DNA of 64,000 bases from Morchella semilibera. Its lineage: Eukaryota > Ascomycota > Pezizomycetes > Pezizales > Morchellaceae. Each line of letters begins with the position of its first letter. Positions within the stretch are counted from its first letter, which is position 1. The position numbers and the translations under genes were made by a program. The stretch lies in the NCBI GenBank assembly GCA_009192285.1, contig CM018606.1, positions 1,106,081 through 1,170,080 on the forward strand. The letters run 5' to 3'. Positions 1-11,638 of the stretch are shown piece by piece. The notes beneath the pieces were generated by a model. It was given only the letters and a program-made list of their open reading frames with translations. It made no database searches and had not been told where the DNA came from.

Positions 1-380
1 GCTTGGAGGGCATCCAGAACCTGGCGGGCCTGCTGCTGAGCCCCGCGTGGGTGCAGACGTTTGTGATGACGTTTCTGGGCGAGTGGGGGGATCGCTCGCA
101 GATTGCGACCATCGCCATGGCCGCCGGGCAGGATTATTGGTACGTGACGGTGGGCGCCATCTCGGGACATGCCATCTGTACGGGGATCGCGGTGGTGGGA
201 GGGCGCATGTTGGCGAGTAGGATCAGTGTGAGGAATGGTGAGTTTTTCATTTTTAGCTCTTTATGGGTGAGATTGATGGGTTGTGACTGACGGTGAATAG
301 TGACTCTTGGTGGTGCTGCGGCATTTTTGGCGTTCGGGGTTATATACCTCGCGGAGGCATTGTGGTACGGGTCCTCGTAG
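1..380 (+). CDS. GDT1: GDT1-family cation/proton transporter, C-terminal part (partial)
   Basis: This is the 3' end of a gene that begins before the window. The reading frame is open from base 3, is interrupted by a 63-nt intron at 238-300 (GTGAGT donor, AATAG acceptor), and ends at TAG 378-380. The peptide holds the second signature of the GDT1/UPF0016 family, an E-x-G-D motif seen here as GEWGDRSQIATIAMA. Two hydrophobic segments follow it, with a very short tail after the last one. In yeast and animals (TMEM165) the family moves Ca2+ and Mn2+ against protons in the Golgi membrane and supports glycosylation; that role is carried over from the family. Start and N-terminal half are outside the window, so organelle targeting cannot be judged. 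Confidence 0.9.
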
Positions 381-1239
381 ATGGGGGCCTGCATGGTTGG
401 GCGTTTCTTCCCCCTTCTTCTCCTTCCTCTTCGTGGTGGGCAGGCGGGTTAGGTAGGGGAGCGGGCATAATATCAATGCCCGCACACCTGCTATCCCCCG
501 CTCATCACTTCAAATGAACCATACCTAAAAGAGAAAAAAAAAACACTCTTGTCTCTTACTACTACTTTTTTTTTTATTATTTATATAACTATACATAGTC
601 TGTTCTGCCCTTCCCATCTGTTCTTCCTCCTTATAACGTGTGTAGTATGTTATGTAGTCACTTTTTAAATCTGTGCTTTTTTCTTTCGTTCTTCTGCTTG
701 GGATTGGCTGTGCTGTGCTGGGCTGTGCTGTGTGCAGTGGGCGGGTGTTATATGCGGAGATGGGATGCGAAGGTGTAGAACGTGGGGATTCAAGGGAGAT
801 ATTGGGGGGGTATGTTATGAATACTTTAAAATCTAAATATTGTAGTCGGTATACATACATATACACTGGGCTTCTGTTGGTTTGGCCGTAGAGCTAGGGG
901 AAACAATAAATAAAACAATATATATAAAAGGGCTCCCGGGGGGGTGTCTTTCTGCGGGTTAGGGTTAGTGGCTAGCGTACAAACCCACATTACACGCCCC
1001 CGTCCATCTCAGCCAGCTGCCCACCCGTCTTGTATAGCGAGATGTATGCACCCGCCCCCACCCACAACAGGCAGGCCAGGGTCTGTGCTGGCTTGGGTGT
1101 TCCGCGCGGCCGGGTGGAGGGGGGCGGGAGGATGCGAGTGATGGGTTGTGAACCGCGCGCAAGATGGCGTCTAGCCGGGGGGATTAAGGTCTGTGGTGTG
1201 TGGGGTGCTCGCACGCTGGTGGTTGGTTGGTGGCCGGCC

Positions 1240-1279
1240 CGGGTGCAATATGCAAACACCGGGTGCAATATGCAAATAC
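1240..1279. repeat. Two-copy 20-bp tandem repeat containing an octamer-like ATGCAAA
   Basis: Units 1240-1259 and 1260-1279 differ by one base. Each contains AATATGCAAA. Only two copies are present. Confidence 0.75.
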
Positions 1280-1537
1280 CGGGTTGGGGTGGGCGGATAT
1301 ATGTGATCACGGCTCGGTCCGGCCCTCCTCCACATGCTTCTGACAGACGGGGTGGGATTGGGTGGATGGGGGATCCTCCTCAGGCATCCCACACGTAATT
1401 CTCCTCCTCCTCTCAGTCCAGCCTGTGCACATGCATACATGGTAAGCATATCCGCCTCGCGCGCGCGCTCTCCAGCACATTCTCCTTTCTTTTCTTTAGT
1501 CCTGGGCTGGTGGTAGAGTTACATGTATGTATGTACC

Positions 1538-1668
1538 CGGGGCAGGTAAAAAGTACCGGACAATAAAGGCTTTTTGGTTCGCCAATGGGTGCGCGTACTA
1601 GGCGAGAACTGCTGCAAAAGAAGCCCAGAGACAACACTTGCATTGTCTGGTACTATTTACCTGCCCCG
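1538..1668. mobile_element. MITE-like inverted-repeat element
   Basis: A 27-nt arm at 1538-1564 (beginning CGGGGCAGGTAAA) recurs as its reverse complement at 1642-1668 with two mismatches. About 77 nt lie between the arms and no protein is encoded. Both outer flanks are TG-rich and hide any target-site duplication. The layout suits a small non-autonomous DNA element or a hairpin-forming transcript; no partner copy was found in the window. Confidence 0.5.
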
Positions 1669-2781
1669 AGTGTATATATGTATGTGTGTATGTAATGTAG
1701 GTATGTACTTCATGTACTCTACGAAACACACACACACACACATACACATGGCACACACACACAGCACACCGCACATACATGACCACGAGGGGGTGTGAAG
1801 GAGTATGTAGTGCTTTTACAAGTGGCTTTTTGGTTTGAGGATGCCTTATAACATACACACAGTATGAAAAAGAAAAAAAAAACGGGGTGAAAATTTCACC
1901 CATAGGACTATCGGCATTTAGTGACGAATACGAATTGGAGGAGGAGGGGAGTAAGAGTACTGCACCAATGTCGTATTCTAGCTTAGTGATCCCACCACCA
2001 CTTTTCCGTGTTATATTATCAAACATAGATAGCTTGCTTACTTGCTTTTGTGGAGGAGCTGCACCCTGTTTTTTTCTAATCGAAGGGGCAGCTAGATTCT
2101 TCCCGTGGGCTGCATGCTATTGGAGCCTGGAAGGAGCAAACTTCCGTCCGTCCATTTCTGCTTGACGGAGTCATGGTCGTGGATTGCAGCTGGCAGGAGA
2201 TGCCGAGATCAAGTATCCCTCCCGGAATCTCTTATCTTCATGGATTCAGGGAAGCAAGCCAATACTCTGCTCTGCTCTCGGCGGCTATTATGGTGTCCCC
2301 GAAAAAGAGAAAATAAAAAAGGGTCCGAACTCCTCTCTTGCCCCTGAATCCACGCAGAGCTCGCACCTTACCAGTGTATAACCACATGCCACATGTATGC
2401 TAGGCCTTGAGAACCGAGATCACTAAGATCGGCACGAAAACCAGCTACCCACTATTGGTAGTGATTGATAGGACTTGATTTTTTTGTTGGTGGCGGTTTG
2501 TATGTAAGCTGCCGGGTGCCGGGGACGTGGGGCCTAGTTCATAGAATATCACTCGAGTGTTGGATATTCGGGTTGCCACAATCAAGTGTTTCTGAACCAC
2601 TGTTCTCCCTGACCGACGCCCGCTGGTAATAATTGTTTAGTGAGAGGTCTTTTTAAATTCTAATTATTAAGACCTGGGATTAAGTCCCTATATTTACAGG
2701 CTAGAACTAAGATTCCTCGTTAGGTTTTTATTCTCACGAAGTGTGCTAGCTAGGAGGTCAATTATCTCACCAAGAATAAGG

Positions 2782-3380
2782 CTATTGCAGCTCTAGGTGG
2801 GAAACTGGATTGGAGGCTTGCCCACCCCCCTCATCCTCGCCATCATAGACCAGCTCCTCAACCTCCAATCCCCACCTCCTCGCCTCCTCCTTCACCCTCA
2901 CCATCCACGCCGCCACCACCGGATGCCTCTCCACGACCCTATCCAGCGTCACACCCTCCTCCCCCCCTCCCCCCCCTCCCCCCCCTCACCAAGGGCATAC
3001 TTCCACACGCCCCCCTCATCGAACCACTCCCTCGCAAACACCCTCTGCAGCCCCAACTCGCTCTCGGCCTCCCTGCGCAGCCTCGACACCCTCTCATTGG
3101 CCCTATCCAGCATCCACAGGCCCTCCAGCACGCCCTTGATCCACCCGATCTTGAGCCCGAAGCGCCCGCCGAGCGGATACGCCTCGTCGAAGCCGCTCTG
3201 GATGTGGGTCGGCTTCGCTGCGGTGATGCCGTCGCGGTAGCCGAGCGTTGTGTGTGTGCGCCGCAGACTGCTGAGGTCTGGGTCTTCGCCGTCGGCATCG
3301 TCGTCGGAGATGGGCGAGGGGGAGCGCCGTAGGGGGGGCGTGCGGGGGGGTTGTTGGTCGAGGGGGCGGTCGAGGTACAT
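2782..3380 (-). CDS. YAE1: Yae1 family protein, Fe-S/ribosome-biogenesis adaptor; apparent frameshift
   Basis: The open frame starts at ATG 3380 and shows the Yae1/Lto1 glycine-spaced signature: GYRDGITAAK, then QSGFDEAYPLGGRFGLKIGW with G-x3-G spacing. In yeast, Yae1 with Lto1 recruits the Rli1/ABCE1 apoprotein to the cytosolic Fe-S machinery. The first frame stops at 2949, inside a G-rich tract on the coding strand (2959-2989). One added base there restores a frame running to TAG 2782-2784 with a credible C-terminus (HPVVAAWMVRVKEEARRWG). The joined product is 199 aa, usual for a filamentous-fungal Yae1. An intron cannot explain the shift, since GT-AG spacings in the tract are too short or of the wrong length. 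I read it as a homopolymer error or, less likely, a broken gene. Confidence 0.8.
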
Positions 3381-3608
3381 TTTTGGATTATGGGGAGATA
3401 TGGTGGTGGTGGCGGTGGCGGTGGTGATGATGATTTGATGATGTTGAATGGTGGGTTAGTCAGCGTGGTAGGGTATCTTTTTTCTAATTTACTGATATCA
3501 CGATAAGTGTAGATCTCCCCCGACATTCATTCATTCATCGTGCAATTGACAGGTAAGTAGACTTCATTTACTCTGTCTACATAATCTAAAATACAGAGAC
3601 TCTAGACC
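3381..3608. promoter_or_regulatory. Shared divergent promoter region of YAE1 and AIM11
   Basis: Only 228 bp separate the start codons of the two divergent genes, so both promoters must lie here. I see GGT/GGC-type triplets near 3400-3440 and a TCATTCATTCATCG run near 3527-3541. No clear TATA box is visible. Confidence 0.5.
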
Positions 3609-4205
3609 ATGCCCTTCAACCCCCTCTCCTGGTTCACCCCCACCCCCGCGCCCCCCCCCATGGCGGCAGCAGCAACACCACCGGCACCCCCGCCCCCAGC
3701 AGCTGCCCCCCACCCCACCGCCGCCGCCACCGCCCCCACAGCCGCCCAGCGCCACTTCAAACAACTGACCGTCCTCCTCAGCGGCAGCGCCTTCCTCGCC
3801 CTCTCCATCCTGACCACGCGGCGCAGCCTCGCCAAGCGCCGCCTGGCGCTCATCCCGCCGTTCTACCACCCCAACCTCCGGCCGCCGCTCGTGCCGCCCA
3901 ACGGCGCGCTCGACGCCCTCGAGGCCCTCAACCTCGCCACGCTCAACACAACGGCCTTTGCAATCTTCCTCGTCGGCGGCGGCATGGTCGCCCTCGACGT
4001 CTGCAGCGTCCAGGAGCTGCGCGAGCGCGCGCAGAGCTCCGCTGTCGGCGCGGCGGAGACGGAGAAGGCCCGGCAGGCCGAGGAGGAGTTTGAGGAGTGG
4101 CTTGTCGGCGTGCTGGCGAGGAAGGAGAGGAAGGAGGAGATCAGGAGACGGGTTAAGGAGGAGTTTGAGAAGGAGAGGACCACCGCCGCCGCGGGGGGGA
4201 GCTGA
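3609..4205 (+). CDS. AIM11: AIM11-like mitochondrial membrane protein
   Basis: Single-exon frame of 198 aa. Residues 1-46 are Pro/Ala-rich low complexity. A first hydrophobic segment at about 53-68 is followed by the family hallmark LTTRRSLAKRR. Next come PPFYHPNLRPP and EALNLATLNTTAFAIFLVGG, whose end forms a second membrane segment (about 115-130). The tail (about 135-195) is a charged, Glu/Lys/Arg-rich helix. This order matches the fungal AIM11 family, two-pass proteins whose loss alters mitochondrial genome inheritance in yeast; the molecular role is unknown. The start ATG at 3609 is the first in frame and sits 228 bp from the divergent YAE1 start. Confidence 0.85.
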   Translation: MPFNPLSWFTPTPAPPPMAAAATPPAPPPPAAAPHPTAAATAPTAAQRHFKQLTVLLSGSAFLALSILTTRRSLAKRRLALIPPFYHPNLRPPLVPPNGALDALEALNLATLNTTAFAIFLVGGGMVALDVCSVQELRERAQSSAVGAAETEKARQAEEEFEEWLVGVLARKERKEEIRRRVKEEFEKERTTAAAGGS

Positions 4206-4955
4206 GGTGTATGGTGTTTGGTGCCGGGTGGGGGAGAATTGTAATATAGAAAATGATATCATGTAAGTTTCAAAAAAAAAAGGGAATAAAAACAGAAAAT
4301 CTCAGCTCTCTTGTAAATAAATACTTAAGTCTAATTTGTAGAGTTTTATATTGCTACTGAAAAGAACTCGTCACTAAAGTATTTCAGCGATCAGATAAAG
4401 TTATGAGTACTTTTGCTAAAATACATGCAGTAATAGCATTGGTAGTAGTGGTAGTAGTAGTAGGAGTAGTAGTAGTAATGTAGTAATGTAGTAATGTAGT
4501 AATACATATAGTAACCCGTGCTTGGCAGCGCCAGACATAAGGGTCAATGATCAAATGGCATGAAAATGTCATCACATCCGCCGTCCTCTACTCTAGACCA
4601 GCCATCATTCCACCCACTCCCCGCCCACCCACAAGACCGAATCACATCCCCATCATGATCACACCACCTTACACCACATGAAACAAAAAAGTGAAAAAGG
4701 TAAAAAAAGGGGAAGCCACTCGTGTCAAAAATCGCGTCTTCTTCAATCCACACACCCACACTTGGTATCCATCTATTGCCAAAACTAAACTAAACCCCTA
4801 GTTACTCCAGTTTCCGCACCGCCAGAAAAAAAAAAGAAAAAAAATGGATATATAAATAAAGAACCACACCCCACTAATATCTTACAAAAAAAGGTACATC
4901 TCCCCCCCCCTTCCCCCTCACCCCCTACATTTAGTAGCTGCATGTAACTAAAACT
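4206..4955. other. Intergenic region between convergent genes with GTA repeats
   Basis: No gene seen. The stretch holds a GTA microsatellite and short GTAGTAAT repeats (about 4437-4505), followed by A-rich runs. It lies between the 3' ends of AIM11 and the acetyl-CoA transporter gene. Confidence 0.6.
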
Positions 4956-6907
4956 CTAATCGCGGCCAGGATTATACTCCCTCCACGCCTTCAGCGGCAG
5001 CGCGCTCAGCCGCTCAACGGAAGGGCGGATATAGAACAGGAACGTGGCGATTCCCACCAGCACGCACAGCACGTTCGTGATATAGTACCCGTCGCGCTCA
5101 ACATTACACACACCCTTCAGGTCCGCACAGCTGTGGCGGTCCCCCTCCAGTGCGCAGCTGAACGGCTCGAACGGGACAAAGTCTTTCGGCGGGCTCGCCG
5201 GGGCAACGCAGGTGGCGGAGGTCAGTGCGTCGACGGCCTTTAGCACAAAGATACGTGGGAATGTGCCGCCAAGATTCGAGACGGTGGCGAGGAGCGTCAT
5301 GTATGTCCCACCGATAGCCGGGTCGGCAATACGGGCGTTGAAGGCTGTGAGGGCGACGAACATGACGGTACTGGTGAAAGTGGAGAAGACATGCTCGGCG
5401 ATAACAACAAGGAGGTACCATGTGTCGACGATACCGTCGGAGGGGAAGATCCAGACAGTGATTTGGGCGAGGATGGCGGCGAGAAGGCGGCCCATGAAGG
5501 CCCAGGTCCAGAGAGTCATTGGAGGAAAGTGGCCGCACCATTTACCAGAGTAGTACCCAAGGATAATCTCGAAGGGGAAATCAATGAGAACCGTGAGCGC
5601 CATATCTTCTTGTGAAAAGCCTTTGTCAAGGAGCTTGAGGTTGGTGACGGCGTCATTGGCTTGGAAGCCGATTTTACCGATGAGGTTGACGATGATGAGG
5701 GTTTGGACGTCTGGTGGGGATGTTAGTGGGGGTCTGCTGGGGGTGATTTTGGGGGAAGGGGGGTACGCACGTCTTAGCTTTACGACTTTCCACATTGTTT
5801 TGTAGACTGCGGCGATGCCGTCGCGGTTGGAGTTCTTTTCTTCCTTCTTGATGATTGCCAGGCCCAATGTGATGACCAGATATGCCCACCCCAGAACTTG
5901 AGATAGCCTGATAGAGTCATGAGCCCATAAGATTGCGGCACGGTCCTGAAGTAGCGGTTCGAGAAGTCGGGGGCATTAAACGCCAAAAAGATGGTAAACG
6001 ACAGGAATTGTCCCGCGGTCAATCCCACCGTTTGCGCTGTGGACGCATACGACAAGTTCTCCGGGCTCAACAGCGTGAGCGCCCACCCATCAACCGCGAT
6101 ATCCTGCGTCGCGCACAGCATCACCAACATGAAAAAAACAAAGGTGAACATGTACAGCTTGCTACTAGCCTCTTCCATCAGATGGTCCACATTGCCACCG
6201 AGCCAGATGAGCATGCACGCGCTTACGGTCTGGATGGGAACGATCCAACTCTTCCGGCGGCCCATGCGCTTTGACCAGATTGCATCTACGATGGGTGACC
6301 ATAACAGCTTCATGCTGTAGGGGTAGGAGGCGAGAGTGAAGACACCAATCTCGCCGTAACTGAGCTTATGTTTTAGCAGGAAGGGAACTGAGCCCATTGC
6401 GAGCCCCATGGGTACGCCCTGGAGGAAATACAGCATGACAAGGAGAGCAAAGTTTCGCTTGTCCGCGAGGGAGAGAGATAGGAATGAGGCAGCGGCGGGT
6501 TTGACATCATGGTCGTCGTCAAGGGAGAATGAACTTCGCTCGAGGAGGACTTCGGTTTGCTGGGCACTTGAGGGCTCATCTAAGGAGACGTTCTTACGGC
6601 GGTACTCTACAGACGAGGAGGAGTTCATCTTTGCCTCGCTGTTGCTCGTCGTATGGACTTTACGACTTCTGGGCATAGTCGAGTCTTTCTCGTTGTCTTC
6701 TTCGTCTTCGTCGTCAGTACTATATCGGGGTTGCTGATGATCAGAGATGTGGATCGCTTTTAGTTCGACGTTTTCGTCGTAGTCCTCGTCGTTGAGATGA
6801 TGGTGGTTGTTGTTGTTGTTGTTGTTCCTATGACGGTGGTAGTGAAGTGGAAGGGTAGGGGAGAGAAGGGGAGTCTGGCGGGAGTCATCAAAGGGTATTG
6901 GAGACAT
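4956..6907 (-). CDS. Acetyl-CoA transporter, SLC33A1/Acatn family; apparent frameshift
   Basis: Two exons, 6907-5771 and 5710-4956, flank a 60-nt intron (GTGCGT donor, CACTAAC branch point, CACCAG acceptor). Residues 1-150 are a disordered Asn/His/Asp/Ser-rich leader. From about residue 152 come the membrane segments with family motifs FLQGVPMGLA, KLLWSPIVDAIW, IAVDGWALTLL, IGFQANDAV, DPAIGGTYMTLL and SNLGGTFP. The family imports acetyl-CoA into the ER/Golgi lumen for acetylation. At 5889-5892 the coding strand reads GGGG inside the motif that should be FWGWAYL. The written frame gives FWGGHIW, and one extra G restores FWGWAYLVITLGLAIIKKE and a 630-aa protein. The shift is of the same kind and direction as in YAE1. 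Confidence 0.88.
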
Positions 6908-7963
6908 GCAGAATTGGGGGGAGGGGGTCAGTGCTAGGCTGCTATTGGTACATGGGGGGGGGGGGGCAATGATTGATTAGTCTATAAAAAAAAAAGCGGA
7001 CTAGCTACTCGTAGGGGGTTAAGTGCGGTGATCGGTGGAAGATGCCAGATGTGCAGATGGGGTGCGGAGGCGGGGAGAGTTTCGGCGGGGGACAACTGAA
7101 TCCTGGAGTGGAAGAGAGTAAAAGGAAGAGGAGTGAGGGAAAGACTCGAGGGTGGGCTAGATGGGGGATAATTAAGTACAGAGTTGTTTTATAACATTAG
7201 AACCACACGCATGTAACTTGGAAGGGGGGAAGGGGGGGACGCGTATTCCCTGAAGACTTTATTGTCTCTAGATATCTCTGTTGTCTCTGTACAGTTTTAT
7301 CCCCCCCTCTCTCTATATAGATTATTTCACTCTGTGTAAGTCTGTTATCCGCTCTCGCTCACCGTGTCTCTGCCCCACGGCACTGTAGAGGTAGCTGTAG
7401 CTCGCGTCTCCAAATATCGCATACAATTACATAACTGCCAGAAGTACCAATTCTACAAACAAATCTTCCGACAGGGAAGAAATACATAGCCAATCTTCAT
7501 TATTCTTCTAAAATACCTACACAAATAAGAAATTTGCAATCACCTTCAAGTAGAGTGGCAGAGCGAGTGAATGCTTTCAGGTAGGGTTACATGTATGTAG
7601 CCACCTATGTAACTTCTCCGTGCCTCAACCCCTGCCCAGGATTCTAAATAAAGAAAAGGATGTCGACTTTAATCTTCCCCTTGGCTATCAAAATGTTTCC
7701 CATATGATACGTCGTTCCCTGCACCACCATCCTGCAGCTTTTGTAAGCCACTTTACCGCACACCTGCGTAGAGCCTCTCCCGTTCACAAGCCTTATGTAG
7801 GTACCTACATGTAGTCTAGACAACCATGTATGTATCTATCTAACAACCAAAACAAACCCTAACCTCAATCATCAACAATCGCGAAACTCCAATTATCATT
7901 ATCGTGATATTGACACCCATACACAGACAGCATAGTGCATTCTGTAATTAAAGACAGCAGAAA
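6908..7963. other. Divergent upstream region of the acetyl-CoA transporter and CENP-O genes
   Basis: No gene seen. A poly-G run lies near 6953-6966, CT-rich stretches near 7255-7320, and TACATGTA palindromes near 7587 and 7808. The region should carry both promoters. Confidence 0.55.
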
Positions 7964-8878
7964 ATGTCTAGTCCGCCCTTGATCCCTCTCACAACCCTCC
8001 ACGAACAGGTTCTTACCCTCGAGCGTCAGAAGACCGCCATAACCGCCCAGCTTCTCTCTCTCAGAGCCACCCACCCCCTCTCGGGTATTCCCCAGGGCAC
8101 AACGACCACTACTACTACCACCCCAAACCCTCCCCAGGAGCCCCTCACAGACGCTGAGCACCTGTCTGCTGTGTTTGCTGCCTCTGCGGTCTCCGCCACA
8201 TCCTCCATGGCCCGCCTCCACCGCATTACCGGCATTACAACCTTCACCGTCCGAGACCCATCGCCGCCGCACACCACACTACTCGGTATCAGGATTGAGG
8301 TCTTTTCTAACAGTACGATCCGCTCCCCTTAATCCAGTTCAATTCAATTTATTCTTGGTTGCCTTCATTTAGCTAATAATTTATATTGTGGGGTCGAAAC
8401 AGGGCAATTCCACACCCCACACTACCTACACATCTCCTTCCCCGCCGACCCCAACTCCGACCCCAAAGCCGCCCCCTACACCATCCACCGTCACACCATC
8501 CCCCCGTTCATCGCACTACCAAAGCCCGCTCCCCCGCTCCCCACACTAGCCCGCACACTCCGTCGGCAGCTAACACTTCATGCGCGGCGCGTCGCGGCCG
8601 CCACGGAGCTGAAGCGCTCTGCGCTCGCCGCCGGCCGCCTCGGTGATGTCACGGAGGAGTGGACGAACCGTGTGGAGGGTGTGGAGTGGGATGAGGGGGT
8701 AAGCGTTCTCGAGGTGCGCTGGGGGAATGGTACGAGGGGGTGGGTATGTGTGGGGGAGGATGGGGCGGTGGGGAGAGTGGTGATTCTGGGGAAGACTGGG
8801 AGGAGGTATAGAGAGGTGGAGAGGAAGGTGAAGGCGGGACGATTGGAGGGAGTGGCGGGTAGGTTGGGGTGGTGTTGA
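7964..8878 (+). CDS. MCM21: Kinetochore subunit CENP-O / Mcm21
   Basis: Two exons (7964-8312 and 8403-8878) flank a 90-nt intron with a GTACGA donor, TAGCTAAT branch point and AACAG acceptor, giving 274 aa. The N-terminus (LTTLHEQVLTLERQKTAITAQ) looks like a short coiled coil. The fungal CENP-O signature follows: GITTFTVRDPSPP, LLGIRIEVFS, then across the splice F-H-T-P-H-Y-L and YTIHRHTIPPFIAL. A charged helical region comes next, then VLEVRWGNGTRGWVCVG, a strand-rich end like the RWD folds of the family. CENP-O/Mcm21 belongs to the inner-kinetochore COMA/CCAN complex that links centromeric chromatin to the outer kinetochore. Joining the exons continues the family pattern without a break. 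Confidence 0.85.
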
Positions 8879-10576
8879 TACCCTCCCTCGCTCACTGGTT
8901 CTTTCTTTTCTTTTTTTCTTTCCATTTTTATATAATGTAAAAGAGCGAGTGAGAATGCATGATGCATTTTTCCTCTCAGTGTCTTTGACCCTTTTTTCTT
9001 ACTCTGGTGTGCGGTGTTTGTGTTTATTAATCATGAGTAAAGTACCTGTAGTTTAGTGTTATCATGGGCGTTTATCTAACCCAATAGAGTAATAATAGCC
9101 AATCCAATCAATACACCGAACCCGCTTATCCCATACACCGTAACAAAGTGTTTTTTTTGTTGTGTACATCATTAATTGCATACCGTAATTGCCTTATAGA
9201 GCGTTTACCTCTAAAGGTATGATAAATACATTGTAACAGCAAAACTCGGTATTGTTTGAGAACTGGTATCCTTGCGATCCTTATAAGGTATCTGAACTCA
9301 TCCTGTCTCGGTAGAAACTAGTCTGAATAATCATTTCCAGTTAAAATGCTCAATTATATGAGAACAGAGATTAGTAATTTACCAGCCACCAACTTCGGCT
9401 GTTGATACTTCAAACCTGACAGGTCCCCCCCAGTGGCCAGAAATGCATACCCGCGATGCTAGCTGCAGTAGTTCTGAAACTGCGTATTCAAAATTGACTA
9501 CCTTAGTTGCCATCTTGGAGCCCAGTAGTTCTTGGAATTTGACAGTTGTCAAAATTATTATATTCTTCAATATGTAGCGAAGACAGGAGAATGGTGTAAT
9601 CTATACGGTTCATGTTGGCCTACAGCTTTTCAGTGTTTCGTCCCCTATAGCTACATGTAATTACATGTAGTTAATACATGTAGATAGTGGCTTTGGCGCC
9701 CCGCCACTTAGCGGTATTCATCCCTTTTGTTACCACTCATTCATCACCAGACACACACCTAGATACTCGTAGCCCCACCAGGAAAAATTGTACGGCACCA
9801 CGCCGTACCCATAGATCCCCATCCTTCGTATTACTGATATATCGATATGTCATGGAATAGGGACCCATTATCTGTGGCGGACCTACTCATAAGGGTGAGC
9901 GGGAGTCATTTCCACCCGAAAAAAGAATCACTGGTCGGATGCCTGTATGTAATATAATTGTGTCAAACCAATCCTATCTAAGGAACTACGAGTCATTTCT
10001 CGGCTACCATCTTGGGGTTTGTTGGCCTTCAACCAGTAGCATTTTCTGGGGGGGAGTGTACTCCCGCTCACTCTCTATGAATAGATCCGCCAGATTTCTT
10101 CGGAACGGTGATGTCTCATACACTGGGGGGTCCCCCTCCAGCCACATGTGCTCTCAACCTGCTCGTGTAGGCGCTTCTGGCGCCAAACATCCACGGTCAC
10201 GTGCCTGACGATATTAAATTTGTACAAAGGAAAGGTTCACTTTGCCCCATAGTATGAATTGTCGACGGAGACGCAGTTCCTTTGGAGATCTCACAAGCAC
10301 GCACGCATTATATTTCTAATTTGGCAGGTAAGCCCAATAACTACATGTACTTAGATAACGTACTCACACCTGCCGCGTACCGGCTTTGCACGTTGTATCC
10401 ACAGCTGCTTGGCCAACAACCATCATTTAGGCTTCCATCACATTTTGATATACTGATGTCGAAAACGTACTTGTATTTGCTTGATCGTGAATCCCCTCCC
10501 TACACATGATACATGTGTAGTTTCTGCCTGGGGACCGTGAATGGGTCGGTATCATTAAAAGCTCAGCGTCTGTGAG
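8879..10576. other. Intergenic region with clustered TACATGTA palindromes
   Basis: No convincing gene. Three TACATGTA octamers lie within about 30 bp at 9651-9683 and another near 10345. Short open frames near 9379-9570 and 9939-10208 have no family features or exon support. Confidence 0.55.
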
Positions 10577-10584
10577 TATATAAA
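10577..10584 (+). promoter_or_regulatory. TATA box of the gene starting at 10651
   Basis: TATATAAA lies 67-74 bp before the ATG at 10651 in an otherwise mixed-composition stretch. The position suits a core promoter with a short leader. Confidence 0.4.
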
Positions 10585-10650
10585 TGATGGAAGCTACGAC
10601 TTCAACCTTTATTTCTAACTTGCATCATATTTCCCACGCCTACACCCTTT

Positions 10651-11638
10651 ATGTGCGCCAAAATGGAGAGCTCGTGCTTCGGCGTAGAATCCCAGGTTCT
10701 TGTCCATTCCGAACACACCAGGAAGTTCCTGGTTGCCGTTTCCTTGTTGAGTCTTGATTCCCAGGTGAGCGAAGTAATGGGGCTAGAACAACTTGAACCG
10801 CAACAGCAGCGGAGCCAAAGATGTCTACCGCTAGAGGCCAAACGGATAAAACTGGACGACTATCACATATGCGGACGTACACATATACAAAGACAAACGA
10901 TCTTTGCACATGCCGTGGCCATGTGCAAACACCAAACGACCCACAACATAGGATCTCTGGCACACACTATGGACGATCAGTTCTTCATAGTCCCTTCAAA
11001 AGACAACGCACTGGCAAAGATAAACCCAAAGATTGAGGTCTTCTCTCTTCGTACCGCCGAGAGCGGGTTTATAGACGAAGTATGTCTATCATTTTTCCCG
11101 CACTATAAGGTTGCGGTGAGCTTCAAATTCGGTACGTTAATTTGTTCAATATGCTCGATACTTTCTAGTGACTTTCCCTAGTGGTCTTCTAACATATATA
11201 CATACAGACACTGTCGACAACGAAAAGGTTGAGAACCAGGTGGGCGAGCTCTTCACGATTGGGCAACAACCGTGGACCATGAACTGGGCCCCGGAAGGCA
11301 CGAGCCGGAGCACAGCCCACCTGTACACATTTGGTCGAAATATGACCACAAAATACTCGGGTATCGTCCCCATGAACAAGCTTGTGGAGCTTGAAGAATG
11401 GGAGCTTGAAGGATGGGGACTTCTGAACGCATTTCCTGCGATCCCGAATCGATATCAAAGTCAATACCGAACCGTACGCGTATCCTGTGAACACGGCGAG
11501 GGCTGCTTTGCGGATGGGGGCCCTGACCCAATGGAAGGGTTCAGGCCTTATATATACGAACAGCCACTGTTGGCAGGAACCCTTCAAAGCGCCACGACCG
11601 GTCCTCCCACTGACCCTATCACCGACCCGGGGTCGTAA
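10651..11638 (+). CDS. Orphan two-exon hypothetical protein
   Basis: I do not recognise this protein. Exons 10651-11131 and 11208-11638 flank a 76-nt intron (GTACGT donor, ATACAG acceptor) and the join keeps frame to a 303-aa product. No signal peptide or membrane segment is visible. The first part is Gln-rich (LEQLEPQQQRSQRC). The middle has FFIVPSKDNALAKINPKIEVFSL, given here only as a landmark near residues 110-130. The second exon has Trp/Glu-rich pieces, LEEWELEGWGLL and QQPWTMNWAPEGTSR. Cysteines are scattered without metal-site spacing. A TATA box lies upstream and a repeat-rich, gene-poor stretch downstream. It could be a lineage-specific gene; nothing in the sequence supports a function. 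Confidence 0.55.

Larger units (their letters stand above)
381..2781. other. Intergenic region between two 3' ends
   Basis: I see no convincing gene. The neighbouring genes converge on this stretch, so it starts and ends with 3' UTR sequence. It holds a CA-rich microsatellite near 1728-1762, a 20-bp tandem duplication at 1240-1279, a small inverted-repeat element at 1538-1668, and two TTAGGG-type units near 955-966. The short open frames are low-complexity or lack splice and family support. Confidence 0.6.

Noticed and set aside
955-966. GGGTTAGGGTTAG telomere-like repeat
   Set aside because: Only two units and surrounded by genes; not evidence of a chromosome end.
3564-4262. Minus-strand Gly/Leu-rich open frame
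   Set aside because: Shadow of AIM11 in GC-rich sequence; no family motif.
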